Assembly (NCBI RefSeq): GCF_005938385.1
Contig: NZ_VCRA01000010.1
Coordinates: 124,001-188,000, forward strand
From: Paenibacillus mesophilus
GTDB lineage: Bacteria > Bacillota > Bacilli > Paenibacillales > NBRC-103111
Length of the DNA stretch: 64,000 nucleotides
Direction: 5' to 3'
A model generated the notes under the pieces. It was not told where the DNA came from. It saw nothing but the letters and a program-made list of their open reading frames with translations, and searched no databases. Below are positions 40,544 through 49,062 of this stretch, piece after piece. A program made the translations under genes and the position numbers. Numbering within the stretch: the first letter of the stretch is position 1; each line of letters starts with the position of its first letter.

Positions 40544-43381
40544 ATGGCGAATATGGCGGCTTTGGATAGTTTGGACCGATTGACCCGTTCGCATGATCGA
40601 TTGAGGGAATCGGTGAATCGGACGATAGTAGCTTTTTACAGAGTTGAGCAGTATGCCCGGCGTGTGGCCAAAGCTCTTGAAAGTATCGGGAGCAAGCAGC
40701 AAGCGGCTCAGCCAAGGGCCGGTACTGCAGGGAAAACTGTTGTTTCAGCGGCAGTATCGATCAACAATGTGGCCGTTACGGTAGAGGCGGCTACTGAACC
40801 GAAGAAGGGAAAGTTTGACGACTTCAAGACGTTTTCCGAAGGTGTGAAGGCGCTTGCAGATGCTTTTAAAAGTTTTACTGAAGGCGTCAAAAACATTGTG
40901 GAAGCAATCAAAATATTCAAGGAGCTCCCCAAAGATTTTGCGACATCTCTTAACATTCTGAGGGAGTCGTTAGGAAAGTTTGCGGAGATTCCGGCGAAGT
41001 TCGCCGAGTCGCTAGGGAAGCTGGCGGAAGTGCCAGCGAAGTTCGCGGAATCGATCGGAAAGTTTGCGGAAATCCCGGCGAAGTTCGCCGAGTCGCTAGG
41101 GAAGCTGGCGGAAGTGCCGGCGAAGTTCGCGGAATCGATCGGAAAGTTTGCGGAGATTCCCGCCAAGTTCGCAGAGTCATTAGGGAAGCTGGCGGAAGTG
41201 CCGGCGAAGTTCGCGGAGTCGATCGGAAAGTTTGCGGAAATCCCGGCGAAGTTCGCCGAGTCGCTAGGGAAGCTGGCGGAAGTGCCGGCGAAGTTTGCGG
41301 AATCGATAGGAAAGTTTGTAGAAATCCCGGCGAAGTTTGCCGAGTCGCTAGGGAAGCTGGCGGAAGTACCGGCGAAGTTCGCGGAATCGATAGGAAAGTT
41401 TGCGGAAATCCCGGCCAAGTTTGCAGAGTCGTTAGGGAAGCTGGCGGAAGTGCCGGCGAAGTTCGCAGAGTCGATCGGAAAGTTTGCGGAAATCCCTGCG
41501 AAGTTCGCGGAATCGCTAGGGAAGCTGGCGGAAGTGCCGAAGAAATTCGCCGAATCGATCGGTTCGTTTGCGGAGATTCCAGCCAAGTTCGCCGGTTCGT
41601 TAGGTCAGCTTGCGGAGGTACCAAAAAAATTCGCCGAATCCATCGGCTCGTTTGCGGAGATTCCGTCGAAGTTCGCAGGCTCACTGGGCCAGCTGGCGGA
41701 AGTACCAAAAAAATTCGCCGAATCCATCGGCTCGTTTGCGGAGATTCCGTCGAAGTTCGCAGGCTCACTGGGCCAGCTGGCGGAAGTGCCGAAGAAATTC
41801 GCCGAGTCAATCGGTTCATTTGCGGAGATCCCGTCGAAGTTCGCAGGCTCGCTGGGCCAGTTGGCGGAAGTGCCGAAGAAATTCGCCGAGTCAATCGGTT
41901 CATTTGCGGAGATCCCGTCGAAGTTCGCGGGCTCGCTGGGCCAGTTGGCGGAAGTACCAAAGAAATTCGCCGAATCGATCGGCTCGTTTGCGGAGATTCC
42001 GTCGAAGTTCGCCGGGTCGCTGGGTCAGTTGGCGGAAGTGCCGAAGAAATTCGCCGCCTCAATCGGCTCGTTTGCTGAGATTCCGTCGAAGTTCGCAGGC
42101 TCGCTGGGTCAATTGGCGGAAGTACCGAAGAAATTCGCCGAATCCATCGGTTCGTTTGCGGAGATCCCGTCCAAGTTCGCGAAGTCTCTGGGTGAGTTGG
42201 CGGAAGTGCCGAAGAAATTCGCCGAATCCATCGGTTCGTTTGCAGAAATTCCGTCGAAGTTCGCGGGCTCGCTGGGTCAGTTGGCGGAAGTGCCGAAGAA
42301 ATTCGCCGCCTCAATCGGTTCGTTTGCGGAGATCCCATCCAAGTTCGCAAAGTCATTGGGTGAGTTGGCAAACGTTCCGGCAAAGTTCGCTAAGTCGATT
42401 GCCTCGTTCGCGGACATCCCAGAAAGATTCGCCAAATCGATCGGATCTTTCGCAAAAATTCCGGATGAATTCGCCAAATCGATTGGGAATTTCTCCAAAG
42501 CTATCGACACGCTTGCCGCTGCGCTAAAAAATTTATTAAGTTTGTTTGGCGGGGGCGGAGGCTCGGGAGGTGGAGGAGCATCCTACGGAGGCTCAACGGA
42601 TGGGGAAGGCAAAAAGAACCCCAAAAAAGGGGCAAAAGGCCGTACCGGCGCCAAGGGAGGTGCAGTCCCAAGGACTCCAGTGCCAAAACGTGAGGGTCGT
42701 GCCCCCGATTATGGCCGTTTTGAGCCCGATTCTGTAGAGACCAGTAATCGGAGTGTGAACGCTGCCAAGAAATTCTCTTTGAAAAATGTCGCGAAGGGTG
42801 CCGGCAAGCTATTAAAGGCGGGAGCAAAGACTGCAGCACCTTTAAGACTCGCATCGGGGGCAATGGAAATTGCTACTGCCGAGAATAAAGGTCAGGCTGC
42901 TACAGCGGTAGCATTTGGAGCGGGCGGAGCCGCCCTCGGAGCCGCGCTAGGAAGCATGATTTTGCCTGGAATCGGCACGGTCGCCGGAGGTATGATCGGC
43001 GGCATGCTGGGAGATAAACTCGGGAACTTTGTAGGGGGCAAGCTTTTCGGCAAAAAAACGTCCCCATCATCAGCCGCAGAACATAAACCGGGCCAAGTAC
43101 CGGTCTCCACGAAAATTCCCGATACGAAACCCAACTTGGAACTTTATCCTTCTACCAAAGTAAACAAATCGAAGACAGCCGCAAATCGTAATGCCAGTTA
43201 TGCTGGTAAGGGCAACATGGCGGCGGCTTCCGGCGACAATGCCTACAACATCTCCGTCGAAGGCGTCCAAGTCGTAATGCCCAAAGAAGAAATCGACGAA
43301 GAAAGCCTAGCCAGACGAATCGGCTGGGATATCGTCAACAAAATAAAAGCGTCCATGGATAATCAGGTGGTGACGGGATGA
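40544..43381 (+). CDS. Tape measure protein with 18 tandem 28-residue repeats
   Basis: A 945-residue protein in the tape-measure position (after the chaperone, before XkdP). Residues 1-144 form a helical head. Residues 145-648 are 18 units of 28 residues, each four heptads of the form (K/S)(F/L)AE-x-x-x with Pro in alternate heptads, for example KFAEIPA KFAESLG. A Gly linker (GGGGGSGGGG, about 669-678) and a basic stretch follow, then a glycine-rich hydrophobic segment (about 782-836) like a membrane-spanning zipper, and a C-terminal tail. Tape measures set tail length and are ejected through the tube. No wall-hydrolase domain is visible. The stop overlaps the next start (ATGA). Confidence 0.88.
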   Translation: MANMAALDSLDRLTRSHDRLRESVNRTIVAFYRVEQYARRVAKALESIGSKQQAAQPRAGTAGKTVVSAAVSINNVAVTVEAATEPKKGKFDDFKTFSEGVKALADAFKSFTEGVKNIVEAIKIFKELPKDFATSLNILRESLGKFAEIPAKFAESLGKLAEVPAKFAESIGKFAEIPAKFAESLGKLAEVPAKFAESIGKFAEIPAKFAESLGKLAEVPAKFAESIGKFAEIPAKFAESLGKLAEVPAKFAESIGKFVEIPAKFAESLGKLAEVPAKFAESIGKFAEIPAKFAESLGKLAEVPAKFAESIGKFAEIPAKFAESLGKLAEVPKKFAESIGSFAEIPAKFAGSLGQLAEVPKKFAESIGSFAEIPSKFAGSLGQLAEVPKKFAESIGSFAEIPSKFAGSLGQLAEVPKKFAESIGSFAEIPSKFAGSLGQLAEVPKKFAESIGSFAEIPSKFAGSLGQLAEVPKKFAESIGSFAEIPSKFAGSLGQLAEVPKKFAASIGSFAEIPSKFAGSLGQLAEVPKKFAESIGSFAEIPSKFAKSLGELAEVPKKFAESIGSFAEIPSKFAGSLGQLAEVPKKFAASIGSFAEIPSKFAKSLGELANVPAKFAKSIASFADIPERFAKSIGSFAKIPDEFAKSIGNFSKAIDTLAAALKNLLSLFGGGGGSGGGGASYGGSTDGEGKKNPKKGAKGRTGAKGGAVPRTPVPKREGRAPDYGRFEPDSVETSNRSVNAAKKFSLKNVAKGAGKLLKAGAKTAAPLRLASGAMEIATAENKGQAATAVAFGAGGAALGAALGSMILPGIGTVAGGMIGGMLGDKLGNFVGGKLFGKKTSPSSAAEHKPGQVPVSTKIPDTKPNLELYPSTKVNKSKTAANRNASYAGKGNMAAASGDNAYNISVEGVQVVMPKEEIDEESLARRIGWDIVNKIKASMDNQVVTG
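40976..42487 (+). repeat. 18 x 84-bp coding tandem repeat in the tape-measure gene
   Basis: Exactly 1512 bases, 18 units of 84 bp. Units 1-7 are the K type (KFAEIPAKFAESLGKLAEVP...), units 8-16 the S type (SFAEIPSKFAGSLGQLAEVP...), and 17-18 are diverged edge units. Neighbouring units within a type are nearly identical at the DNA level, indicating recent unequal-crossover growth in two separate expansions. Long frames on both strands here are by-products of a repeat whose length divides by three. Confidence 0.95.
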
Positions 43382-44052
43382 GCGCAATAACATATTCCAA
43401 TCTGATGAAGCAGTTCGACATTACGCTGGAGGACGCGGCCGGACTGAAGCTGTGGTTTCCGGTGAATCCGTCGGAAATCAGCATTAAGCGGGACCGCAGC
43501 TACGAGACGTTCCAGATTATGAACTTGGGTGAGGTCGATTTTCCGCACGGGGAGAAAATCAAGGAGATCTCCTTCTCCTCCTTCTTCCCGGCGCAGTCCG
43601 ACCTCAGCTACTGCCGTTACGAGAACATCCCGGATCCGCAATTGACGATGAACCAGATCAACACTTGGATGTCGGACCGGCAGCCCCTTCGCCTTATGAT
43701 TGTCCCCTCCGAGGTAAATGTGCTGGTCATCATCTCTTCCCACAATAGTACATTCCGGCCCAATGAGCCCGGTGACGTTTACTTCGACTTGACGTTCCGG
43801 ACTTGGAGAGATTACCAGATCCGTACGCTTGCCGAGATCGGAGGCGGAAGCGCGGCGACGGAGCCGCGGCCGGATTTGAAGCCTGTGCCGATCACATACA
43901 CGGTGAAGCCCGGGGATTCGTTATGGGCGATTGCCAAGCTGAATCTGGGCTCCGGGAGCCGTTGGCGCGACATTTATGAGATGAACAGGGCCGTCATCGG
44001 CCCGAATTCCGATCTCATTTACCCCGGGCAAGAGCTGGTGATGCCATCATGA
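43378..44052 (+). CDS. xkdP: LysM tail protein, XkdP-like
   Basis: A 224-residue protein. The N-terminal ~155 residues match the XkdP/baseplate-adaptor part (LWFPVNPSEISIKRDRSYETF, GEVDFPHGEKIKEISFSSFFP). A C-terminal LysM domain (about 170-223: TYTVKPGDSLWAIAKL) normally binds peptidoglycan and links tube end to hub. It overlaps the tape measure and the hub gene by 4 bases each. Confidence 0.9.
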   Translation: MSAITYSNLMKQFDITLEDAAGLKLWFPVNPSEISIKRDRSYETFQIMNLGEVDFPHGEKIKEISFSSFFPAQSDLSYCRYENIPDPQLTMNQINTWMSDRQPLRLMIVPSEVNVLVIISSHNSTFRPNEPGDVYFDLTFRTWRDYQIRTLAEIGGGSAATEPRPDLKPVPITYTVKPGDSLWAIAKLNLGSGSRWRDIYEMNRAVIGPNSDLIYPGQELVMPS

Positions 44053-45059
44053 GCCTTGCGGAGCATCGTGCGTACGAAGTCGTGCTGGACAACCGCTATA
44101 TGCTGGGCGATTTGATCGAAAGTATGACGCTGGAGGAATCTCTCGATGAAATCGCCTATCGGGCAACGGTAAATATGATGATGCCGGCCGATTTTCCAGG
44201 GATTCGTCCCGGTCAGGAAATCCGGGTATCGGGGATCCCCTATCGAGGTTCGGATATGGTGTACTTATTGAATCCGGGTGTCGTATGGGAATGCCAGAAC
44301 AGCTATCGCGGCGCGGACCGGCTTGAGGTAACCTTGTACGACCGGACGATTTATTTGGCCAAATCCGATGACGAATATTTATTTCCCGCCGGACAAACCG
44401 CGTCACAGAGGCTGGAGAAATATGCGGCGGATTGGAACATCCCGCTTGGGCAAATACCCGACACCGTATACACGTTGAGCAAAAAAGTATATCGCTCGCA
44501 GTCCATCTATTCCATGATCGTTTCCGATCTCAAGGAAACGGCGCGCAAGGGCGGATGGATGTATCGTCCGCGGATGACGCCGAACGGGTTGGAGCTGTTT
44601 CCGATTGGCGGCAATGAAACCGTGTGGGCTCTGGAGCCAGGCGGCAATCTCGAGTCGATTACACAGCGGAGAACGTTAGAAGGCGCGGTTACGAAGGTAA
44701 AGGTGTTGGGCAAGGAAGACAATCCCGAGAGCGCTACGGAAATTCTCGCCGTCGAAACGAAGGAAACGGAGCTTTACGGCACGCTGCAGAAGGTCGTCAT
44801 GGACAGCGACATCACTACGGTAAGCGAAGCGGTAACAGCGGCCAAAAGCTTTCTCGCCGGCATTCAGGAAACGTTGAGCGTGTCCGCCATCGACGTCAAT
44901 ACGATACGCGCGGGGGATAAAGTAGAGTTGGTCGGAAGCGGGATGGAGCTGATCGTCACATCGGTGAAGCACGAGCTTGGCCGCCCCGGAAAAATGAATC
45001 TCGAATTGGCCTCGTTGGACTATGTCAAAAGGAGGTGCTTTCTGGATGGACCCGTATAA
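44049..45059 (+). CDS. xkdQ: Baseplate hub protein, XkdQ-like
   Basis: A 336-residue protein of the XkdQ/gpD-like late-control family: TLEESLDEIAYRATVNMMMP early, SIYSMIVSDLKETARKGGWMYRPRM in the centre, and a C-terminal AGDKVELVGSGMELIVTSVKH. It forms the trimeric hub at the tail tip, the T4 gp27 equivalent. The stop overlaps the next gene by 14 bases. Confidence 0.88.
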   Translation: MSLAEHRAYEVVLDNRYMLGDLIESMTLEESLDEIAYRATVNMMMPADFPGIRPGQEIRVSGIPYRGSDMVYLLNPGVVWECQNSYRGADRLEVTLYDRTIYLAKSDDEYLFPAGQTASQRLEKYAADWNIPLGQIPDTVYTLSKKVYRSQSIYSMIVSDLKETARKGGWMYRPRMTPNGLELFPIGGNETVWALEPGGNLESITQRRTLEGAVTKVKVLGKEDNPESATEILAVETKETELYGTLQKVVMDSDITTVSEAVTAAKSFLAGIQETLSVSAIDVNTIRAGDKVELVGSGMELIVTSVKHELGRPGKMNLELASLDYVKRRCFLDGPV

Positions 45060-45414
45060 AAAACTGGCTGCCGCCTTGGAAAGCCGGATGGCCGGACACG
45101 CCTCAACCGCCGTGACGGGTATTCCCGCAGAAATGGGTACGATGACCGCGAGCGGTCTGAAGCTCGATTCGTTCAAGCATGAAATCAAAGACTATTTGGT
45201 AGCCGACTGGGAAACGAAGCTGAAGCTTCCCGCCTTCTCGCTAACCGGAACCGTTACGGGTATGCCCGGCACCAGTACGTTTCAGTTCGAGGAAACGGAA
45301 ATCGAAGGAGTAGGCTTGATGTTCAAAGAAGGCTTGAAGCCCGGCGACCGCGTATTGGCCGTTCCCGTAGCGAGCGGCTCCGAGGCGGTCGTCATTTGCA
45401 AGGTGGTGCGTTAG
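45046..45414 (+). CDS. xkdR: DUF2577 spike/baseplate protein, XkdR-like
   Basis: A 122-residue protein of the DUF2577 family: DPYKKLAAALESRM..., KLDSFKHEIKDYLVADW, and GDRVLAVPVASGSEAVVICKVV at the end. The OB-like C-terminal strands suit a hub-spike adaptor. AAGGAGG lies 10 bases before ATG 45046, excluding a longer frame from 45022. Confidence 0.85.
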   Translation: MDPYKKLAAALESRMAGHASTAVTGIPAEMGTMTASGLKLDSFKHEIKDYLVADWETKLKLPAFSLTGTVTGMPGTSTFQFEETEIEGVGLMFKEGLKPGDRVLAVPVASGSEAVVICKVVR

Positions 45415-45415
45415 A

Positions 45416-45877
45416 ATGCCGAATTTATTCCCATTATCCGGCGGGGGCGTCCCTACCGTTACAGAAGTCGACGGAACTGCAGGAGAGCGTGTCAAATTTG
45501 GACGCAGTTGGCGTTTCGACTTTGAGAAGGGAGATTTCGTCACCACTCCCACCGGTAAAATAGCCGCTAGCACCGATGCCGAGGCATGGCTGGAATGGTG
45601 CAAAAAGACACTGCATACCGAACGGTACACATATCTCGCGTATTCGCGCAATTACGGGCAAGAGTTCGATGAGTTGATCCCGCGGAACTTGACGCGCCGG
45701 GCGAATGAATCGGAGATTGTCCGTATAACGAGGGAATCGCTCTTGACCGATCCCCGTACGAACCGGGTGGACGGGTTTGCGTTCGAGTGGGAGGGCGATC
45801 GCTGCTATTTCCAGTGCGAAGTGACGAACGTACGCGGGCAAAAATCCAGGATTGACGGAAGCGTGGTGACAAGCTGA
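45416..45877 (+). CDS. xkdS: DUF2634 baseplate protein, XkdS-like (gp25-like)
   Basis: A 153-residue protein: GRSWRFDFEKGDFVTTPTGKI, AWLEWCKKTLHTERYTYLAYSRNYGQEFDE, and a C-terminal VTNVRGQKSRIDGS. This is the DUF2634 equivalent of phage T4 gp25, which joins sheath and baseplate. One base separates it from the XkdR stop; its own stop overlaps the next start (TGATGG). Confidence 0.87.
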   Translation: MPNLFPLSGGGVPTVTEVDGTAGERVKFGRSWRFDFEKGDFVTTPTGKIAASTDAEAWLEWCKKTLHTERYTYLAYSRNYGQEFDELIPRNLTRRANESEIVRITRESLLTDPRTNRVDGFAFEWEGDRCYFQCEVTNVRGQKSRIDGSVVTS

Positions 45878-47430
45878 TGGCGACATTGCCGAATTATTTG
45901 CAGGACCAAACGGAAGAATCGATACGCCAGCGCATGCTGGACAGCCTGCCCTCCGATCTAGACAAATCGGAGGGCTCTTTTATATGGGACGCCGTCGCCC
46001 CGGCCTCGATCGAGCTTGCCCAAGCGGCGATATGGGCGCAGGAGGTGCTGCGCCGCGGCTTTGCCGGCACGACGTTCGGGAGTTATTTGGATTTGCGCTG
46101 CGAAGAACATGGATTGACCCGACGCGCGGCGGTGAAGGCAACAGGGCAAGTAAAGCTTACCGGCAAAGTAGGCACCGTCGTTCCGACAGGGATACGAGTG
46201 GCGACTCCGGCGGATCGGGTGACAGGGACTTCGTCGGTGGAGTTTGTGACGAAGCAAGAAATTACATTGGATGGTACCGGCGCGGCGACGGTCGCGGTGG
46301 AGGCTTTGCAGGCCGGAGCAATCGGCAATGTATCCTCAGGGGCGATCAGTATTGTAGTTACTCCCGTACCAGGGGTGACGACCGTAACCAATGCCGCTGC
46401 TTTCGGAGGTGGAATCGATACGGAGACGGATGCCTCTTTATCCGTGCGTTTTCTACAGAAGGTGCGAAGTCCGTCCGCCGGCGGAAATAAGGCCGACTAT
46501 ATCAACTGGGCGTTGGAAGTGCCCGGGGTCGGGGGCGTTTCCGTCGTACCGGTTAGGGACGGTCCTGGAACGGTCAGCGTAGCCATTATTGGCAGCAACA
46601 ATGAACCGGCTGATCAGGCTCTGGTGGATAAGGTGCAAGCCTTTATTGCCCCGTCGTGGAAACACGCAGTAGTCCCCGGAACGATGACAACTAGCGGGTA
46701 TGGGGTTTCGATCGATTCGGGAAATGCGATCAAGATGGAATATAGCTCGTCCGGAAATGGTTCGGTTTCGCAGCAGCTACATGCGCTGCTTCAGCAGCCG
46801 GGCATATGGAAGGCCCGGACGAAGATGAGGGTGGACGGAATCGACGGCACCGATCCGTTGCTGCAAATCGGAGTCTGGAACGTCACGACCGAAGTCTGGA
46901 CCAAAACGACGCCAAACGGAACCGAAGAGGCCGTAAAAACGGTTCGGGCCAACGAGCTTGACGTCACTTCTGCCGATTGGATGCAAAACTTTTACTGGAA
47001 CGGTCAGGATCAAGTTGAGCTTCGTATTACTCGTCTGCAATCCGACTCGTCGACCGTCGTATGGATCGATTTCTGCGAGTTCCTCTCGACCTTTTCGAAA
47101 GTTTCCGGAGAAGGCAAAGCGCCTGTCGGTGCACGAGTTACGGTAGAGTCTGCAGCATCGGTTTTGATCAATATTTCGGCTACGCTTACGATCACCGGCG
47201 GGTATAACGAAGCCAGCGTGAAAGCGGCAGCGGAACAAAATATTGCCCAATATATCAAATCGCTGGCCTTCTCCGACGACAATGACGTTCGTAACATGCG
47301 GATCGGTCAGGCTATCCTTGATACGACAGGTGTGCAGGACTACGCCAATTTGCTCGTCAATGGCGGAACCGGCAACATTCCGGTCGGTATTCAAGAAGTG
47401 GCCGTGCTCGGGGTGGTGTCGTTCTCGTGA
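45877..47430 (+). CDS. xkdT: Baseplate J/gp47-family protein with an inserted domain, XkdT-like
   Basis: A 517-residue wedge protein. Residues 1-260 and 409-517 match baseplate J/XkdT: FIWDAVAPASIELAQAAIWAQE, GTTFGSYLDLRCEEHGL, FLQKVRSPSAGGNKADYINWALEVPGV, then GEGKAPVGARVTVESA and the end. Residues about 262-408 form an extra ~147-residue beta-rich segment (VSIDSGNAIKMEYSSSGNGS, DPLLQIGVWN, STVVWIDFCEF) resembling a jelly-roll carbohydrate-binding module. XkdT proteins are usually ~350 residues, so this is a real insertion. The stop overlaps the next GTG by 4 bases. Confidence 0.87.
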   Translation: MATLPNYLQDQTEESIRQRMLDSLPSDLDKSEGSFIWDAVAPASIELAQAAIWAQEVLRRGFAGTTFGSYLDLRCEEHGLTRRAAVKATGQVKLTGKVGTVVPTGIRVATPADRVTGTSSVEFVTKQEITLDGTGAATVAVEALQAGAIGNVSSGAISIVVTPVPGVTTVTNAAAFGGGIDTETDASLSVRFLQKVRSPSAGGNKADYINWALEVPGVGGVSVVPVRDGPGTVSVAIIGSNNEPADQALVDKVQAFIAPSWKHAVVPGTMTTSGYGVSIDSGNAIKMEYSSSGNGSVSQQLHALLQQPGIWKARTKMRVDGIDGTDPLLQIGVWNVTTEVWTKTTPNGTEEAVKTVRANELDVTSADWMQNFYWNGQDQVELRITRLQSDSSTVVWIDFCEFLSTFSKVSGEGKAPVGARVTVESAASVLINISATLTITGGYNEASVKAAAEQNIAQYIKSLAFSDDNDVRNMRIGQAILDTTGVQDYANLLVNGGTGNIPVGIQEVAVLGVVSFS

Positions 47431-48002
47431 GCGCATTTCCAATAGCAAGTGATCGAGGTCGCAAAATGATGTCCTACCTGCCGCGATATTACGAAACTTC
47501 GCGCGTAATGGGGTCGGTCCTTCAAGCCGAAGGGACGGAGTTCGACAATCTGCGGGCAGCGTTGGATAGTACCCTCGATCAGTTTTTTGCGAGAACAGCT
47601 ACGTGGAGCTTGGATGCATGGGAAAGAGAGCTGGGACTCACTCCGGCACCGGCTCAACCGATCGGCGAGCGACGGGACAAAGTCGTATCCCGGTTACGCG
47701 GAACGGGGACCGCGACGATTCGCGTTGTGAAGGATGTGGCGGAAGCTTATGACAACGGCACCATTGACGTGGTTGAGGATCATGCCGCATATACGGTGAC
47801 CGTACGTTTTGTGGATACATTTGGCGTACCGCCTAATGTTAATAACTTATTGGACGCCGTTAGGGCGGTATTGCCGGCGCATCTTGATCTGCTCTATGAG
47901 TTCAATTACTTCCTCTGGAGCGATCTGGATGCCGGAAATTGGACATGGGATCAGTTCGATGCACTTAATCTCACTTGGGATCAATTGGAGGTGTACGGAT
48001 AA
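47427..48002 (+). CDS. xkdU: DUF2313 (YmfQ-like) baseplate protein, XkdU-like
   Basis: A 191-residue protein: MMSYLPRYYETSRVMGSVLQAEG, TWSLDAWERELGLTP, and RRDKVVSRLRGTGTATIRVVKDVAEAY. This is the DUF2313 wedge family that follows XkdT in PBSX-like clusters. The start is GTG 47427, overlapping the XkdT stop; ATG 47466 is an alternative. It ends in a repeated TWDQ motif, where fibres may attach. Confidence 0.86.
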   Translation: MSAFPIASDRGRKMMSYLPRYYETSRVMGSVLQAEGTEFDNLRAALDSTLDQFFARTATWSLDAWERELGLTPAPAQPIGERRDKVVSRLRGTGTATIRVVKDVAEAYDNGTIDVVEDHAAYTVTVRFVDTFGVPPNVNNLLDAVRAVLPAHLDLLYEFNYFLWSDLDAGNWTWDQFDALNLTWDQLEVYG

Positions 48003-48841
48003 TGCCGGATGTAACACCCAAGCTTGGGTTGAAAAAGCCTTTAGCCAATGAAACTGTAACTCGCGCGGCACACAACGAGAATCTGGACCTGATCGATACA
48101 AATGCCGCTTCACAGGCTGAAGTAGACTCGCATAGACAGGCGGCAACGCTTGATCACCCTGATGGCAGCGTTACGGATGCGAAGATAGGTAACCGTACGA
48201 TAGACGATACCGTAGCAGCTGCAAGCGGGGCCGATACGCCGACACGGTTGTGGAGCAAATTGGCGAATATGATCAAAAAGATCACTGGGAAGGCGAATTG
48301 GTGGGATGCTCCGGTAAAAACTATCGAGCAGTTGAATACGGATGTTGCGAATTTACGGGCTACGGCTGATGCGGCTTTGCCGAGAGACGGATCGCAGGCG
48401 ATGACTGGTGATCTGGCTATCAATAAGAGTAATGCAAATATAAAGGGTACTGACCTGTACTTATTTGCATCTGGTAAGCAAAGAAGTTGGCTGTTGTCAA
48501 ACGCCTATTATGACGGTACTAATTATCAAAGATATGCTACGGATCAGCCAGCAGCTGCATTATCCGCTGATCCAGTTACCGGTAAGCCTACCTTTTGGTA
48601 TGGAGCGGCAGGAGCTAACCCGATAACCTGGACAGCATACGATGTCTTAATTACACAAGGTGGGCAAACAATCAACGGAACGCTTAAAGTGGCAGCACCG
48701 GTAGATAGCAACGACGTGGCACGCAAGGCCGAGATTGACGCTATTAGAAGCGATAAAACAAAGGCTTTTGTGCTAGAGGTTCGGACAAGCGATCCTGTGT
48801 CTCCCGAGATTGGACGGATGTGGGTTAGAAGCGATCTTTAG
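48002..48841 (+). CDS. Tail fibre/collar protein
   Basis: A 279-residue protein. The N-terminus (PDVTPKLGLKKPLANETVTRAAHNENLDLID) is the attachment region of PBSX-like fibres. HPDGSVTDAKIGNRTIDDT is a common trimeric fibre spacer, and the rest is rich in Ala, Asp and Thr with beta-structure. It lacks the 100-200 residue receptor tip common in XkdV, so binding may rest with the large downstream protein. TAATG couples it to XkdU. Confidence 0.8.
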   Translation: MPDVTPKLGLKKPLANETVTRAAHNENLDLIDTNAASQAEVDSHRQAATLDHPDGSVTDAKIGNRTIDDTVAAASGADTPTRLWSKLANMIKKITGKANWWDAPVKTIEQLNTDVANLRATADAALPRDGSQAMTGDLAINKSNANIKGTDLYLFASGKQRSWLLSNAYYDGTNYQRYATDQPAAALSADPVTGKPTFWYGAAGANPITWTAYDVLITQGGQTINGTLKVAAPVDSNDVARKAEIDAIRSDKTKAFVLEVRTSDPVSPEIGRMWVRSDL

Positions 48842-48957
48842 GTTCTATGCCTAAGACATTGATCGTAGGGAAGCAGTAGGTAGCAAAAATGTTTAGGTTT
48901 GTTAACTGTTTGTTAACTAAAATAGCTTTATAGTTATAGAGATTTTAGAGGAGGAAA

Positions 48958-49002
48958 ATGTACATGGACGAACTGTTTGCGGTTTATAAAACTTACTTAT
49001 AA
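48958..49002 (+). CDS. 14-codon micro-ORF in the XkdX position
   Basis: ATG TAC ATG GAC ... TAA encodes MYMDELFAVYKTYL behind AGGAGGAAA. It lies where PBSX-like clusters place the short xkdX gene, and the YKTYL start resembles XkdX N-termini, but the frame ends early. A hairpin-T terminator follows 7 bases later, then the large protein gene, so it could also be a leader peptide. The gap 48842-48957 has GTTAACT direct repeats. Confidence 0.45.
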   Translation: MYMDELFAVYKTYL

Positions 49003-49009
49003 CACGCCC

Positions 49010-49046
49010 ATAAGCGGGACGTAGATCGGTGTCCCGCTTATTTTCT
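49010..49046 (+). terminator. Terminator-like hairpin between micro-ORF and the large protein gene
   Basis: ATAAGCGGGAC pairs perfectly with GTCCCGCTTAT (11 bp, 10-base loop) and is followed by TTTCT. It would reduce or regulate transcription into the 3.8-kb gene downstream. Confidence 0.7.
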
Positions 49047-49062
49047 ATAAGGAGGTTGAACC

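Noticed and set aside
40708..42527. Long open frames of about 290-480 codons on both strands inside the tape-measure repeats
   Set aside because: They exist only because an 84-bp repeat without stops in one frame keeps other frames open too. Their translations are low-complexity repeats and they lack ribosome sites.
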